From Candidatus Magnetobacterium casense (GTDB taxonomy: Bacteria; Nitrospirota; Thermodesulfovibrionia; Thermodesulfovibrionales; Magnetobacteriaceae), in contig NZ_JMFO01000014.1 of NCBI RefSeq assembly GCF_000714715.1, forward strand, positions 1-64,000: a stretch of DNA of 64,000 nt, written 5' to 3'. The translations under genes and the position numbers were made by a program. The notes beneath the pieces are model-generated. The model saw only the letters and a program-made list of their open reading frames with translations, ran no database searches and was not told the origin of the DNA. Shown here piece by piece: positions 34,801 through 43,389 of this stretch; the first letter of the stretch is position 1; the number at the start of each line of letters is the position of its first letter.

Positions 34801-35468
34801 TGTGCGTAGGCGAGGTCATCCCTCGTGGTTATCTTGATGTTTGCGTACTCACCATCGATGATTTTGATTCTGCCGCCGTAGTGTTCAACTGCCGAGGTGT
34901 CGTCGGTAAAGGTCAGACCATCGGCAGCCGCCCTGCTGTATGCCTCAAGTATGGTGGAGCAGAGAAACACCTGTGGGGTCTGCACGGCCATGAGGCTATC
35001 CCGTCTGAGGGTCTTGACCACGTAGCCATCGGCGACCTCCTTGACGGTATCTTTGACAGCCACGGCACATACGATGCCATCGCACCCGCTAAGGCCAGCA
35101 ATGCAGTCCCTCAGGAGCGCATCCGAAATCAGGGGGCGTGCGGCATCGTGGATGAGCACCAACTTGGCAGTCCCTGTAGTTGCCCCACAAATAAGCCCCA
35201 GGGCGTTACAGACGGAGTCCTGCCGTCGCTCTCCACCTGGGGCCAGACGCTTGACCTTGGTTAGCGCAAACCTCTCTATCAGCTCACGGGTGTCCTCTGT
35301 GTCACAGTCCTGGATGACGGGGATGATTTCATCTATCTGTTGGCACGCCTGGAGCCGCTGCAATGTCCTGGCAAGGATCGGTATCCCCAGCAAGGGATAA
35401 AATACCTTGTTGCGTTTGGAACCAAATCTCCTGCCTGAACCTGCCGATGGCACTATTGCGATTGTCAT
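34767..35468 (-). CDS. ispD: 2-C-methyl-D-erythritol 4-phosphate cytidylyltransferase
   Basis: 233 residues. N-terminal ..IVPSAGSGRRFGSKRNKVFYPLLGIPI.. is the CTP-binding loop. ..VLIHDAARPLIS.. and ..AVKDTVKEV.. and ..QTPQVF.. complete the IspD pattern. It forms CDP-methylerythritol in the same pathway as ispF, which is encoded directly downstream. Confidence 0.97.
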   Translation of the reverse strand: MTIAIVPSAGSGRRFGSKRNKVFYPLLGIPILARTLQRLQACQQIDEIIPVIQDCDTEDTRELIERFALTKVKRLAPGGERRQDSVCNALGLICGATTGTAKLVLIHDAARPLISDALLRDCIAGLSGCDGIVCAVAVKDTVKEVADGYVVKTLRRDSLMAVQTPQVFLCSTILEAYSRAAADGLTFTDDTSAVEHYGGRIKIIDGEYANIKITTRDDLAYAQWILSQQTTSG

Positions 35469-35964
35469 TTTGTCCGTCTGCTTAGTCCCAAGAATCTACT
35501 AAGGAACTGGGCACAAATAACTTGCCCATTTACTATATAATTGTTATACTTTCTCCATGAGAGACAAAAATATTTTACTATGTATTCAAAGAAAATGTCA
35601 AGATATCGAATGCTAACTCATACTCGCTCTTCTTACGATAATCTTTTATCCCTCGCTGTTTATCAAGCAAATCAGGAAAGTAATGTATAATTACCTTATA
35701 CAGCCTAAACACTATCGCACTCTTTTTCTTCTTATCTTTACACTTGATCTTCATTTTTCTCTCCTTATAAGTCTTTATTATATTTAACGGTAAAAGAGAG
35801 AAAAACTTTACTTTACTGATGTGTTTCATACAAAACTGCCCGAAAAAAGTTTTTTTAACCCTGGTAAATCCCTTTCCTATCTATGTTTACTCTACACTCT
35901 GAATCGCTGCTCGTCAAAAATTTATTTGACAACTGCCATTAAAAACATGTATCATATTAAACAT
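35469..35964. other. Gap between ispD and tRNA-Arg with a possible transposase remnant
   Basis: Mostly AT-rich. A minus-strand stretch at 35578-35760 reads ..VIIHYFPDLLDKQRGIKDYRKKSEYELAFDIL.., which is like the start of a DDE transposase (..FPDLF..l.D.R....Y.l..iL..). It breaks off after about 50 residues. No other gene is apparent. Confidence 0.35.
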
Positions 35965-36038
35965 GCGCCCATGGCTCAATTGGATAGAGTGTCGGACTAC
36001 GGATCCGAAGGTTGGGGGTTCGACTCCTCCTGGGCGCG
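35965..36038 (+). tRNA. tRNA-Arg (anticodon ACG)
   Basis: A cloverleaf can be drawn: acceptor GCGCCCA/TGGGCGC, D arm with GGCTCAATTGGATAGAG, anticodon stem TCGGA/TCCGA around the loop CTACGGA (anticodon ACG), and T arm GTTCGACTC. CCA is not encoded. 74 bases. Confidence 0.97.
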
Positions 36039-36073
36039 CTATATTAACCCAGTAGCAACAAGGCACCAGATAT

Positions 36074-36769
36074 ATGAAGCTCGACCTGACATCTTACTCA
36101 GTCGTGATCCTTGGCAAGAGGCACAACCCTACGATCTTAAATCCGGACTTTTTGCGACACACCGGCATCGTCAAAGGGACTCTGACGCTCAAGGATGTGC
36201 TGTGCTCTTCGGCTGTATCGCACGTGGTCTACAACGGAGGACTTTCCATTGTAGCCGAAAGTGAGCGACTGCAGTTCATAGACGAGGACACGATGACAAT
36301 CCCATACGACTCTCAGATACCGGCCATTGCCACCAGATATCTGAACGTCCTGCCCCACGTCAACTACACCGCCGCCGGTATAAACTTTACCGGTCACTAT
36401 GTATACGAAACACGACAGATGGCCCTGGCATTTTTAAAAAAAACTTTTATCAAGGAAGGCCCCTGGTTAAATCTTGGCTCCGGACTGACGGAGGCCGGAT
36501 TAAAGTTTGTATCCTACTTTGACGACGTCTCCTGCACCATATCCCTTGAGGTGACCGATATTGCCGCACACGAACATGACAGCAACGACTCGGAGGCACA
36601 GAGTCGTATCATCTTTCCAAAGGCAATCCCAGCCATTGACGTAAAGGCCAACTACCACCTCGATGCCAAAGAGGTCGAACTCAAAACAATCAAGGCATTT
36701 ATCCTCAGTTGGCAGACCTGCTTTGAAAGGCTCGTTGTTTTCCTTGACGAGGTCTTTGGCATCGTCTGA
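36074..36769 (+). CDS. Uncharacterised protein (231 aa)
   Basis: Starts at ATG 36074, 35 bases after the tRNA. ..SVVILGKRHNPTILNPDFL.., ..VYNGGLSIVAESERLQFID.., ..IATRYLNVLPHVNYTAAGINFTGHYV.. and a Trp-rich end ..ILSWQTCFERLVVFLDEVF. The spacing of conserved-looking blocks recalls the TIGR04255 kind of protein, but I am not sure. No membrane segment or signal peptide. Function unknown; the gene looks intact. Confidence 0.65.
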   Translation: MKLDLTSYSVVILGKRHNPTILNPDFLRHTGIVKGTLTLKDVLCSSAVSHVVYNGGLSIVAESERLQFIDEDTMTIPYDSQIPAIATRYLNVLPHVNYTAAGINFTGHYVYETRQMALAFLKKTFIKEGPWLNLGSGLTEAGLKFVSYFDDVSCTISLEVTDIAAHEHDSNDSEAQSRIIFPKAIPAIDVKANYHLDAKEVELKTIKAFILSWQTCFERLVVFLDEVFGIV

Positions 36770-36875
36770 GGAACGACTACCTTGATCCCATCCTGTGTAG
36801 CCTTGATTTTTAAACATGGTGAACTATTACAATGCAACGAACATTGTCACAGAGGCAGAGTTTTTTTGTATGGTC

Positions 36876-37415
36876 TCAGAGGCGTTCAAACTCACTCTTA
36901 AAGTATGCCAGTGTTTTGTCGTCGTATATGCAGAATTCAACGGTATTGAGGGTTGACTGAGTGTTTTGTTCCAGAAACAGCTTGCTCTGTCTGACAAGTA
37001 TGGCAGCACACTTGTCCTTTGGGAAGCCAAATATACCGGAGCTGACTGCCGGCATAGAAATACTCTCAAAGCCATGCTCTGAGGCCAGTTGCAATGAACT
37101 GACAGCAGCGCTTGCGAGTTTTTCGTCCTCCTGCCCCTCGCCCATCCGCGGTCCGACTGCGTGTATAACGGCCTTGCACAGCAGGGTGCCGGCCCGCGTC
37201 AGGGCAGCACCGCCAACAGGGACATAACCTATCTTGTTACTCTGCTCCTGGATTATATTGCCACCTTTTTTAACTATCGCGGCTGCCACACCACCACCGT
37301 GCTGCAAGTGAGAGTTGGCCGCATTGACAATTGCATCCACATCGCGCTCGGTTATGTCTCCCTTGACTAACCGTAGTGTCTTGTTGCCGATTGACTTTTC
37401 GCTGATTATTTCCAT
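36876..37415 (-). CDS. Macrodomain protein (O-acetyl-ADP-ribose / ADP-ribose hydrolase type)
   Basis: 179 residues: ..RLVKGDITERDVDAIVNAANSHLQHGGGVAAAIVKKGG.., then ..GYVPVGGAALTRAGTLLCKAVIHAVGP.. and ..SISMPAVSSGIFGFPKDKCA... These are the ADP-ribose binding loops of the macrodomain. Related proteins remove ADP-ribose from proteins or O-acetyl-ADP-ribose. It is a single gene between an unknown gene and an Rpn gene. Confidence 0.95.
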   Translation of the reverse strand: MEIISEKSIGNKTLRLVKGDITERDVDAIVNAANSHLQHGGGVAAAIVKKGGNIIQEQSNKIGYVPVGGAALTRAGTLLCKAVIHAVGPRMGEGQEDEKLASAAVSSLQLASEHGFESISMPAVSSGIFGFPKDKCAAILVRQSKLFLEQNTQSTLNTVEFCIYDDKTLAYFKSEFERL

Positions 37416-37461
37416 TACAAACTCCTCATGTATTTATTCAGATTATAACAATGGCAGGTTT

Positions 37462-38451
37462 TCAGCCGATTAGCCTGACAAGTTCGCCAATGTCGGTTGC
37501 CTTGCGTATGTGCTCTTTCATCTTCTTCAGGGCACTCAGGTTATCGATCTTTCTGATTTTTGACATCAAGGCCAGACCATCGCTTCCAAACTTTATATCA
37601 AGGGCAAGCTCTATCCCTTCAAGTAATCCTTTCTTCTGTCCCTCCTTCTGCCCCTCTTTCAGTCCTTTCTTTTCACCTTTTATCAGCCCCTGCGCCAGAC
37701 CTTTCTCCAGCCCCTGCGCCAGACCTTTCTCTACCCCCTGCACTAATCCTTTCTCCAACCCCTGCGCTAATCCTTTCTCTACCCCTTGTGCCAAGCCCTG
37801 TTTAAATCTGATGTCTCTCTCTAAATCATATGTTAAGGCCATTTTTTCTACCTCCTTGTATATATAATCCTGTAAGTCTCTTGTCAGTGACATCATTTCT
37901 ATCTGCTGTATATATTTACCACGAAGCGTCTCCTCTTTCACAAAGTCCCGGATACGTTGAAGCAGCTCCTTCAAATACACCTTGGCACCCTTACCCTCAA
38001 GATTACACAGCACCGATATAATCATCTCCTGGGGCCTTGTGGAATACAAAAACAGCTCACAATCAAGTTTCCTCATGTCGATGAGGTTGTATTGATAGTT
38101 TACTTTTGGTTCGACTATACGGTCTGCCATCTTTAATGGCTTGTTGCCAATGTAGAAGACATATTGTATCACGGGCAACTTATGTATCTGAGCCATATGA
38201 CACCAGTATCTCAGCATCCTGTAGACCATGCCTGGATCATTGGTCAATTGAAACTCTATGTGAACAATGATAGTTTCACCCTGCACTGTAACCACTTTTA
38301 AGAGAAAATCGGCCTCCCTCTCATCGGTGACCTGCATCTTGCTCTCTATGGCAGTGATACTCACGGCCTCTATCTTCATCACCCTGCACAGCAGAACGTC
38401 AACCACATCCCGCATGGTCTCCTTGATTATCCTGTCATATTGATTTGGCAT
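37462..38451 (-). CDS. Rpn-family PD-(D/E)XK nuclease with long octapeptide repeat
   Basis: 329 residues. The nuclease domain (1-200) has ..DEREADFLLKV.. and ..VHIEFQLTND.. (Asp and E-x-Q) and ..QYVFYIGNKPLKM... From about 218 to 280 an octapeptide of the form KGLAQG(L/V)E is repeated about eight times, grading into KGLKEGQ repeats, then a helical tail ..LDIKFGSDGLALMSKI. It is a distant relative of the pair at 19892-21704. The repeat is probably prone to slippage. Possibly a mobile nuclease. Confidence 0.85.
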   Translation of the reverse strand: MPNQYDRIIKETMRDVVDVLLCRVMKIEAVSITAIESKMQVTDEREADFLLKVVTVQGETIIVHIEFQLTNDPGMVYRMLRYWCHMAQIHKLPVIQYVFYIGNKPLKMADRIVEPKVNYQYNLIDMRKLDCELFLYSTRPQEMIISVLCNLEGKGAKVYLKELLQRIRDFVKEETLRGKYIQQIEMMSLTRDLQDYIYKEVEKMALTYDLERDIRFKQGLAQGVEKGLAQGLEKGLVQGVEKGLAQGLEKGLAQGLIKGEKKGLKEGQKEGQKKGLLEGIELALDIKFGSDGLALMSKIRKIDNLSALKKMKEHIRKATDIGELVRLIG

Positions 38452-38561
38452 AACCCTTTACCCTCATGATTTATCATACCTTATTGGCATGTGCATTGGC
38501 AAGTTATATGGCAGATTTCCGGTGATTGTTATTGAAAGTGTGTGCGGTATGTTTTAAGTAC

Positions 38562-38755
38562 CTATACTTTCGCACTTTTTTATAAACCAGCCTTTTATGC
38601 AGTTCTTGAAAATGGATTCCCGTTCCCTGTTCAAGCCAGGGACATGTTTCACGGGAATGACAGTAAATGGCGATTTTGGCTGTTCTATGTCATTCCACAG
38701 CCTGCCCCTGGCTTGAACAGGGGTAAGCAGGAATCCAGAAAGTGCGAAACCATAG
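38562..38755. repeat. Family B element with 7-bp target duplication
   Basis: 194 bp with inverted ends CTATACTTTCGCACTTTT and (reverse) CTATGGTTTCGCACTTTC. TAAGTAC lies directly on both sides (38555-38561 and 38756-38762), a target-site duplication. The interior has GTTCAAGCCAGGGAC / TGGCTTGAACAGGGG inverted arms. No coding capacity, so it would move only with help from a transposase elsewhere. Confidence 0.8.
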
Positions 38756-38780
38756 TAAGTACCTGACTAAGGGATAGTTG

Positions 38781-41765
38781 TCAGGGTTTAAAGACAAAGC
38801 CCCCTTTAAAGACCTGCAGGCAGGCCCGTACTACATCTGGGTCATACAGGATACCGCTATTGGCGCTGATCTCCTCCATGGCCTTTTCTATTCCAAGGGC
38901 TGGCCTGTAGGGCCTGTGATTGGCCATGGCCTCCACCACGTCGGCCACACAGATGATCCGTGCCTCTATCAGTATCTCATCCCCTTTTAGCCCTCGCGGA
39001 TATCCGGTGCCGTTGAGCCTTTCGTGGTGCTGCAGGACAATGTCCGCTACGGGGTATGGAAACTCGATACTCTTGAGGATGTTATAACCGATCTCTGAGT
39101 GGTCCTTGATGATCTCAAACTCCTGTGGTTTGATCTTCCCTGCCTTGCTGAGGATTTCGGCGGGGACGGATATCTTTCCCAGGTCGTGTATTTCGGCGGC
39201 TACCCTGAGACCCTCTGTCTGATCGGCAGATAACCCCATTTTGACGGCAATACGGCGGGCCAGGTCTGACACCCTGCGCTGATGACCAGCGGTATAGGGG
39301 TCGCGCACCTCAACGGCTACAGACATCGCCTCCATTACCGCACCAGTTATCCTGCGCAGCTTGTTGAGGCTTACCTCAAGCTCGGAGATGGCATTCTTGC
39401 GCCTGGTGATATCCCTGGCAATCCCGGTGAAAAAAGTCCCCGAGCGCGCACTCCACTTAGTCAGCGACAACTCTATTGGAAACTCCACGCCAGCCTTGTT
39501 TAAAGCAATAAGCTCAAAGGCTTCTCCTGTGGCAAGGGGTGGCGGACCACTGCTAAAATGATACAAAAGCCCTCCCCTGTAATCCTCTCTGAATCGCTCC
39601 GGTATAATCACCGACAGGTCTCCTCCGATTACCTCGTCCGGACTGTAACCAAAGATGCTTGCCGCCCCGTCGTTCCAGAAGGCAACGCGGCCATCGGTAT
39701 CTATTGAAAATATTGCGTTTACGGATGTCTGAATGACCGAACGGAGGTGTTCCTCTCTCTCTTTGAGGATATCCTCCGTGTTGTAACGCATAATGACCCC
39801 CGCCAGTGTGTTTGTCAGGGCAAACAGGATATCTTCATCGTCCTTTTTTCTCTCGTGCCCCGCCTTGGTAAATACCGTAAAGACGCCAATTACTTGCATA
39901 TTGTACATTATGGGGACGCAGTAGTGGCCATGGTTCTCTATGTCTCTGTAGACGATGTCATGGTGTGGCTCGGTGTGTAGTCCGCTGGAGAATACTATCT
40001 CTCCTCCTGATGCGGCCTTCCCGCACAGGCATTGTCCGATAGAAATCTCCCTGCAGGTATTCAGGTGGTCGTCGTTAAAATTGTAGGAAGAGTACATCTT
40101 TAAGACCCTCTTGTTGTCATCAACAAGGAACACGCAGGCCTTGGACTCCAGCGATACCCACGGGATGGAGACAACAACGGCAAGTATCTCTCGCAGGGTT
40201 TCATCAAGGGAGTCGGAGCGCAGGGATATCTCCAGGATAGAGTTTATTGTTTGCTGTACCTGGTAGTTGTGTTTTAGCTTTTTTCTGGCGTCCTTGTGGT
40301 TTTTTACCTCCACCTCGAGTCTTGAATTAGCCATTACCAGGTCGATATTGCGCGTCATCACCTTGTCCTCAAGCTCTTCATTTACCAGCCTGAGCATATC
40401 TTCCATGCGTTTGCGCTCAATGATTCCGGCAATTGTCTTGGCAATGGCGGACAGGAACTCCTCCTCCCGCAAACTTCTCTTGTGACCACACCTGACGTAC
40501 AGGTTTATCACGCCCAGGACGTTACCATCAGCCGATATTATAGGCACACAGTAATGACCATGCTCCAACATGCCTGTGTAGCTTGTTTCGTGTCTTTCGT
40601 CTATGCAATTGGAAAAGACAATCTGCCTTTCATATGCGGCTATACCGCACAGACACCTGTTAAAGGGTATACGCTGACATTTTGTCAACAGGTGTTCGTT
40701 GAAGTTTACATAAGCCTTTAAGACGAGGACGTCCTTTTCGTCCTCAACAATGGCTATGCTGCCAACAGGTTCCAGGGCAAACCACGACACAGACAGCAGC
40801 AGCTCCAGTATCTCCTGCAACTGTGCATCTAAAGACATCGGTGACAGCGACAACGACAGGATTGTATTGACTACCCCCTGGGTGCGATAACTCTCCGTTA
40901 GCTCCGCTGTGCGTTGGCTGACGATGTCATCAAGCCTGGTGGTTGTCATCAGTGCCATCTCCTCCGTGACACGCAGGAGGTTATTCTGTATGGCAATCAT
41001 GGCTTGCAGCGAGTCACAATCCGGTTGAGTGGGTGGTCCGCCATTATCGCAAAACACGGACGTCTTAAATGGTGCAATGGCATACTGTACGCTCAGGGCA
41101 AGGGGCTTGAACATGACGGCAACATCGTCCGATAAGCAGACCCTGCAAAACATCAGTACGGCAAACATCTCTCCGTTTGGTAGTTCCCCGCCAAAACCAA
41201 GCACGGACTTGACGCCATAGGGAATAACAAACTCCTCCTGTGCCGGTACCAGGGGATTATTCGTTGCATCGTAGACGTAGAAGACGCCATAGGTCTTATC
41301 CGTATCTATGAAGTGTCTTTGCCCGTTACTGTGCACCATGTCATGGATATCCACGCCAAACTGCAACAGCAGGGCAGAGACCATCGGGAGCGAATTGACA
41401 AACGGCACACTGTACAGCGGGATGACCTGATGTCCCCGGGAGGTCTGCCGTTTGTTCCAGGCTTCCTCTATGCCGCAGGTGGCAAGGAGGGTGAGACAGT
41501 TTGTGTCCTCCTGGGGGACTTGAGCAAAACTCTCCAGGGCAGTCAGTCTTAACTCCTGAGGCAATTTACCGAAGCGGTGTGTCTTAAAAAACCTCGCGAG
41601 GACAAAATTGCCCTCCCCCGTGTTGGAATCCCTGAAGTTATTGTAGAGAGTCTTCATTATTCCGTTGGCGGCGTCCTCCATGCAGTCGCACCCCACGGTG
41701 GACTGGCGTATAAGGTGGCCGCACTGTATCATATCACCCAAGCTAAATCTTAACAGGTCAAACAT
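38781..41765 (-). CDS. Multi-sensor HD-GYP protein (N-terminal domain - GAF - GAF - PAS - HD-GYP)
   Basis: 994 residues, no membrane segment. Residues 1-250 form a Cys-containing domain I do not recognise. Two similar GAF domains follow (about 300-455 and 505-665; each with ..FNRCLCGIAA.. or ..IGQCLCGKAA.. and ..HGHYCVPI..), joined by helices. Then PAS (about 690-810) and HD-GYP (about 820-985) with EIHDLGKIS and HHERLNGTGYPRG, the intact metal and GYP motifs of cyclic di-GMP phosphodiesterases. The GAF domains share CG..A..HGHYC, which suggests they bind the same ligand. Probably lowers c-di-GMP on a chemical signal. Confidence 0.92.
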   Translation of the reverse strand: MFDLLRFSLGDMIQCGHLIRQSTVGCDCMEDAANGIMKTLYNNFRDSNTGEGNFVLARFFKTHRFGKLPQELRLTALESFAQVPQEDTNCLTLLATCGIEEAWNKRQTSRGHQVIPLYSVPFVNSLPMVSALLLQFGVDIHDMVHSNGQRHFIDTDKTYGVFYVYDATNNPLVPAQEEFVIPYGVKSVLGFGGELPNGEMFAVLMFCRVCLSDDVAVMFKPLALSVQYAIAPFKTSVFCDNGGPPTQPDCDSLQAMIAIQNNLLRVTEEMALMTTTRLDDIVSQRTAELTESYRTQGVVNTILSLSLSPMSLDAQLQEILELLLSVSWFALEPVGSIAIVEDEKDVLVLKAYVNFNEHLLTKCQRIPFNRCLCGIAAYERQIVFSNCIDERHETSYTGMLEHGHYCVPIISADGNVLGVINLYVRCGHKRSLREEEFLSAIAKTIAGIIERKRMEDMLRLVNEELEDKVMTRNIDLVMANSRLEVEVKNHKDARKKLKHNYQVQQTINSILEISLRSDSLDETLREILAVVVSIPWVSLESKACVFLVDDNKRVLKMYSSYNFNDDHLNTCREISIGQCLCGKAASGGEIVFSSGLHTEPHHDIVYRDIENHGHYCVPIMYNMQVIGVFTVFTKAGHERKKDDEDILFALTNTLAGVIMRYNTEDILKEREEHLRSVIQTSVNAIFSIDTDGRVAFWNDGAASIFGYSPDEVIGGDLSVIIPERFREDYRGGLLYHFSSGPPPLATGEAFELIALNKAGVEFPIELSLTKWSARSGTFFTGIARDITRRKNAISELEVSLNKLRRITGAVMEAMSVAVEVRDPYTAGHQRRVSDLARRIAVKMGLSADQTEGLRVAAEIHDLGKISVPAEILSKAGKIKPQEFEIIKDHSEIGYNILKSIEFPYPVADIVLQHHERLNGTGYPRGLKGDEILIEARIICVADVVEAMANHRPYRPALGIEKAMEEISANSGILYDPDVVRACLQVFKGGFVFKP

Positions 41766-41811
41766 CTCTTTTTAGGTTATCCTCCTTTAAAAAACAGGGT
41801 AATTTTTAGTA

Positions 41812-42040
41812 TCCTCTTTATATTTCACGGTAACCATCTTTTACGCATCCTGGATTCCTGGTCAAGCCAGGAATGACATACTTGAAAAACGGCTGTAACT
41901 GTCATTCCTGCTCCCTGTTCAAGCCAGGGACATATTTCGCAGGAATGACAGTAGAATGGTATCTTTGGCTCATCCATGTCATTCCTGTGCAAACAGGATA
42001 AACTGTGAAAGCATAGTATACAAAAATTTGCAAAAGTATA
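41812..42040. repeat. Composite family C / family B repeat
   Basis: Begins with the family C end (AGTATCCTCTTTATATTTCA) and the GGATTCCTGGTCAAGCCAGG arm. It passes into the GTTCAAGCCAGGGACAT arm and ends with GTGAAAGCATAGTA.., both typical of family B. It looks like one element inside or recombined with the other. Confidence 0.6.
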
Positions 42041-42221
42041 GGTAGGTATATATCAACGAATATCTTCCTCCGTTAGAACACATACTCTTATGTGCCCCGA
42101 TGATTTTATAGAACTAAAGTGTCAAAAATCATGCCAGGAGCACAGTTGGCTAATAAGGCATTAAAATAAGAGCATCTGTGATTAACTCTTACGTTGTTTA
42201 TAAATCAAAGAGGGGTCAGAT

Positions 42222-42398
42222 ATGAACGAACGTTCATATGTAAACACACAAATTCAAGCAAACATCGAGGTATTAACCTATGAACGATGGTTCATAACCT
42301 ATGAACTTATGTGCAGTATGTATGGGAGCGATGCCGTAGTGTTTGAGGCGCCGGGCAAGCCATCTGCTAAAAAATCATGTGCAGACCTTGTAATGTGA
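42222..42398 (+). CDS. Possible small protein of 58 residues
   Basis: ATG at 42222 with GAGGGG 6 bases upstream; TGA at 42396-42398. The product (MNERSYVNTQIQ.. ..YERWFITYELMCSMYG..) matches nothing I know. The start region contains two copies of TATGAAC-4 bases-GTTCATA (42221 and 42279), so the DNA may instead be a binding site. The 3' end lies in a 70-base direct repeat. Confidence 0.3.
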   Translation: MNERSYVNTQIQANIEVLTYERWFITYELMCSMYGSDAVVFEAPGKPSAKKSCADLVM

Positions 42399-42440
42399 AG
42401 AAGATTTCTCTTGTTTTGTAAAAATATCTCTGCTACAATA
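42370..42440 (+). repeat. Direct repeat of about 70 bases, copy 1
   Basis: AAAAATCATGTGCA..TTGTAATGTGAAGAAGATTTCTC..TACAATA is repeated 1020 bases further on (43390-43460) with about ten differences. Both copies keep a promoter-like pair of boxes. Confidence 0.8.
42411..42439 (+). promoter_or_regulatory. Sigma-70-type promoter in direct repeat copy 1
   Basis: TTGTTT (42411-42416), 17 bases, TACAAT (42434-42439). The second copy has the same boxes and spacing in spite of changes between them. The region downstream is a family C element and no plus-strand gene is seen. Confidence 0.5.
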
Positions 42441-42488
42441 CTCAAAATGTTACCTTACTCAGTATGTTTTTTTAACATAGAAATAGAG

Positions 42489-42659
42489 GTACCCCCTTTA
42501 TATTTCATGGTAACTATGCTTTTACGCATCCTGGATTCCTGGTCAAGCCAGCAGGAATGACACACTTGGAAAACGGCTGTAACTGTCATTCCTGCGAAAG
42601 CAGGAATCCATGTTTTTAAGCCATGAAGTTAATTTTGCCATGTTTTTTAAAGAAGATAC
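42489..42659. repeat. Family C element
   Basis: 171 bp: left end GTACCCCCTTTATATTTCAT, right end (reverse) GTATCTTCTTTAAAAAACAT. The interior is nearly identical to 32982-33149 apart from a few bases near the second arm. No flanking duplication is visible. It lies just after the toxin gene on the minus strand. Confidence 0.75.
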
Positions 42660-42677
42660 GTTTGTAGTTTCTCTCAC

Positions 42678-42935
42678 CTATATGTTTCTGTAAATATCCT
42701 GCCTATGGCCAACTCTGAGAATTACAATATCCCATCCTTCAATATCAAATATTACCCTGTAGTTGTCTACACGCAATCTGTAACTGCCAATTTTGGGGTT
42801 GGTTAGCTTTGATGAATAAAGAAAAGGTTCCTCTTTCAATTTTAGCATAGCCTTCTCAATGGAATTTTTTATTTTTGGTTCTAATTTCTTGATATCTCGT
42901 TGTGCTCTGGATGTATAAACAAGAACATAGCTCAT
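42678..42935 (-). CDS. RelE-type toxin
   Basis: 85 residues: ..VLVYTSRAQRDIKKLEPKIKNSIEKAMLKLKEEPF.. and ..IGSYRLRVDNYRVIFDIEGWDIVILRVGHRQDIYRN. The ending with R-x-D-x-Y-R-V and GHRxDIY is the classic RelE fold of mRNA interferases. Its ATG overlaps the antitoxin stop by 4 bases. Full length. Confidence 0.92.
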   Translation of the reverse strand: MSYVLVYTSRAQRDIKKLEPKIKNSIEKAMLKLKEEPFLYSSKLTNPKIGSYRLRVDNYRVIFDIEGWDIVILRVGHRQDIYRNI

Positions 42936-43156
42936 TTATCAAATATTTCTTCATGCGATTTTACCTTGCCTGATTTATATTCTGCCCTTGCCTCTTTAAT
43001 GCTCTGGAGATATTCAGGAGAGATTGCAGCGATCAAATCTTCGATGAATGCCTCCCTATCGGTCTTTTTCATTTTCCTGACGGCCTCAATTATCTCATCC
43101 GTTGATAAATGTACCTTTAACGATTGCATCGATCTTGTTTCTCCGATTTTTTTCAC
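42932..43156 (-). CDS. Antitoxin of a RelE-type pair
   Basis: 74 residues, with a second Met at position 10 as alternative start (MQSLKVHLSTDEIIEAV..). Helical and charged: ..VRKMKKTDREAFIEDLIAAISPEYLQSIKEARAEYKSGKVKSHEEIF. The tail ..EY.SGKv.s.eE.f is a common RelB-type antitoxin end. Coupled to the toxin by an ATGA overlap. Confidence 0.8.
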   Translation of the reverse strand: MKKIGETRSMQSLKVHLSTDEIIEAVRKMKKTDREAFIEDLIAAISPEYLQSIKEARAEYKSGKVKSHEEIFDK

Positions 43157-43208
43157 GCCTCTGCCTCCTTAATATATCATATTAATCTGTATCATAACAT
43201 AAACAGAA

Positions 43209-43380
43209 ATTATAGAGCGTTTCAATTGCATGCGATATAAAGAAAGAAAGGGGCGGCTCCGCCCCCCTTCAGAACCCCCTGCAAGGGGAGGGGTGAGGCA
43301 CCCCGGCCAGAAAGAAGTCCCCTTGACCCCGTAAAAATGCCACATTTTTTGTATTTAATCCAATCGAAGTCTGCTATAAT
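43209..43380. repeat. Family A element
   Basis: 172 bp. Left end ATTATAGAGCGTTTCAATTG, right end (reverse) ATTATAGCAGACTTCGATTG: imperfect inverted ends. The interior holds GGGGCGGCTCCGCCCC, CCCCTTGACCCC and the arm TTTGTATTTAATCCAATCGA. The right end is TGCTATAAT, an extended -10 sequence. Confidence 0.7.
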
Positions 43381-43389
43381 CGGTTAAAA

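Larger units (their letters stand above)
41766..42677. other. Repeat-rich gap of about 900 bases
   Basis: Holds a composite of family C and B ends (41812-42040), a possible 58-codon gene (42222-42398), a 70-base direct repeat with a promoter (42370-42440) and a complete family C element (42489-42659). Confidence 0.7.

Noticed and set aside
35821-36264. 147-codon plus-strand frame
   Set aside because: It runs through tRNA-Arg and overlaps the start of a better gene in another frame.
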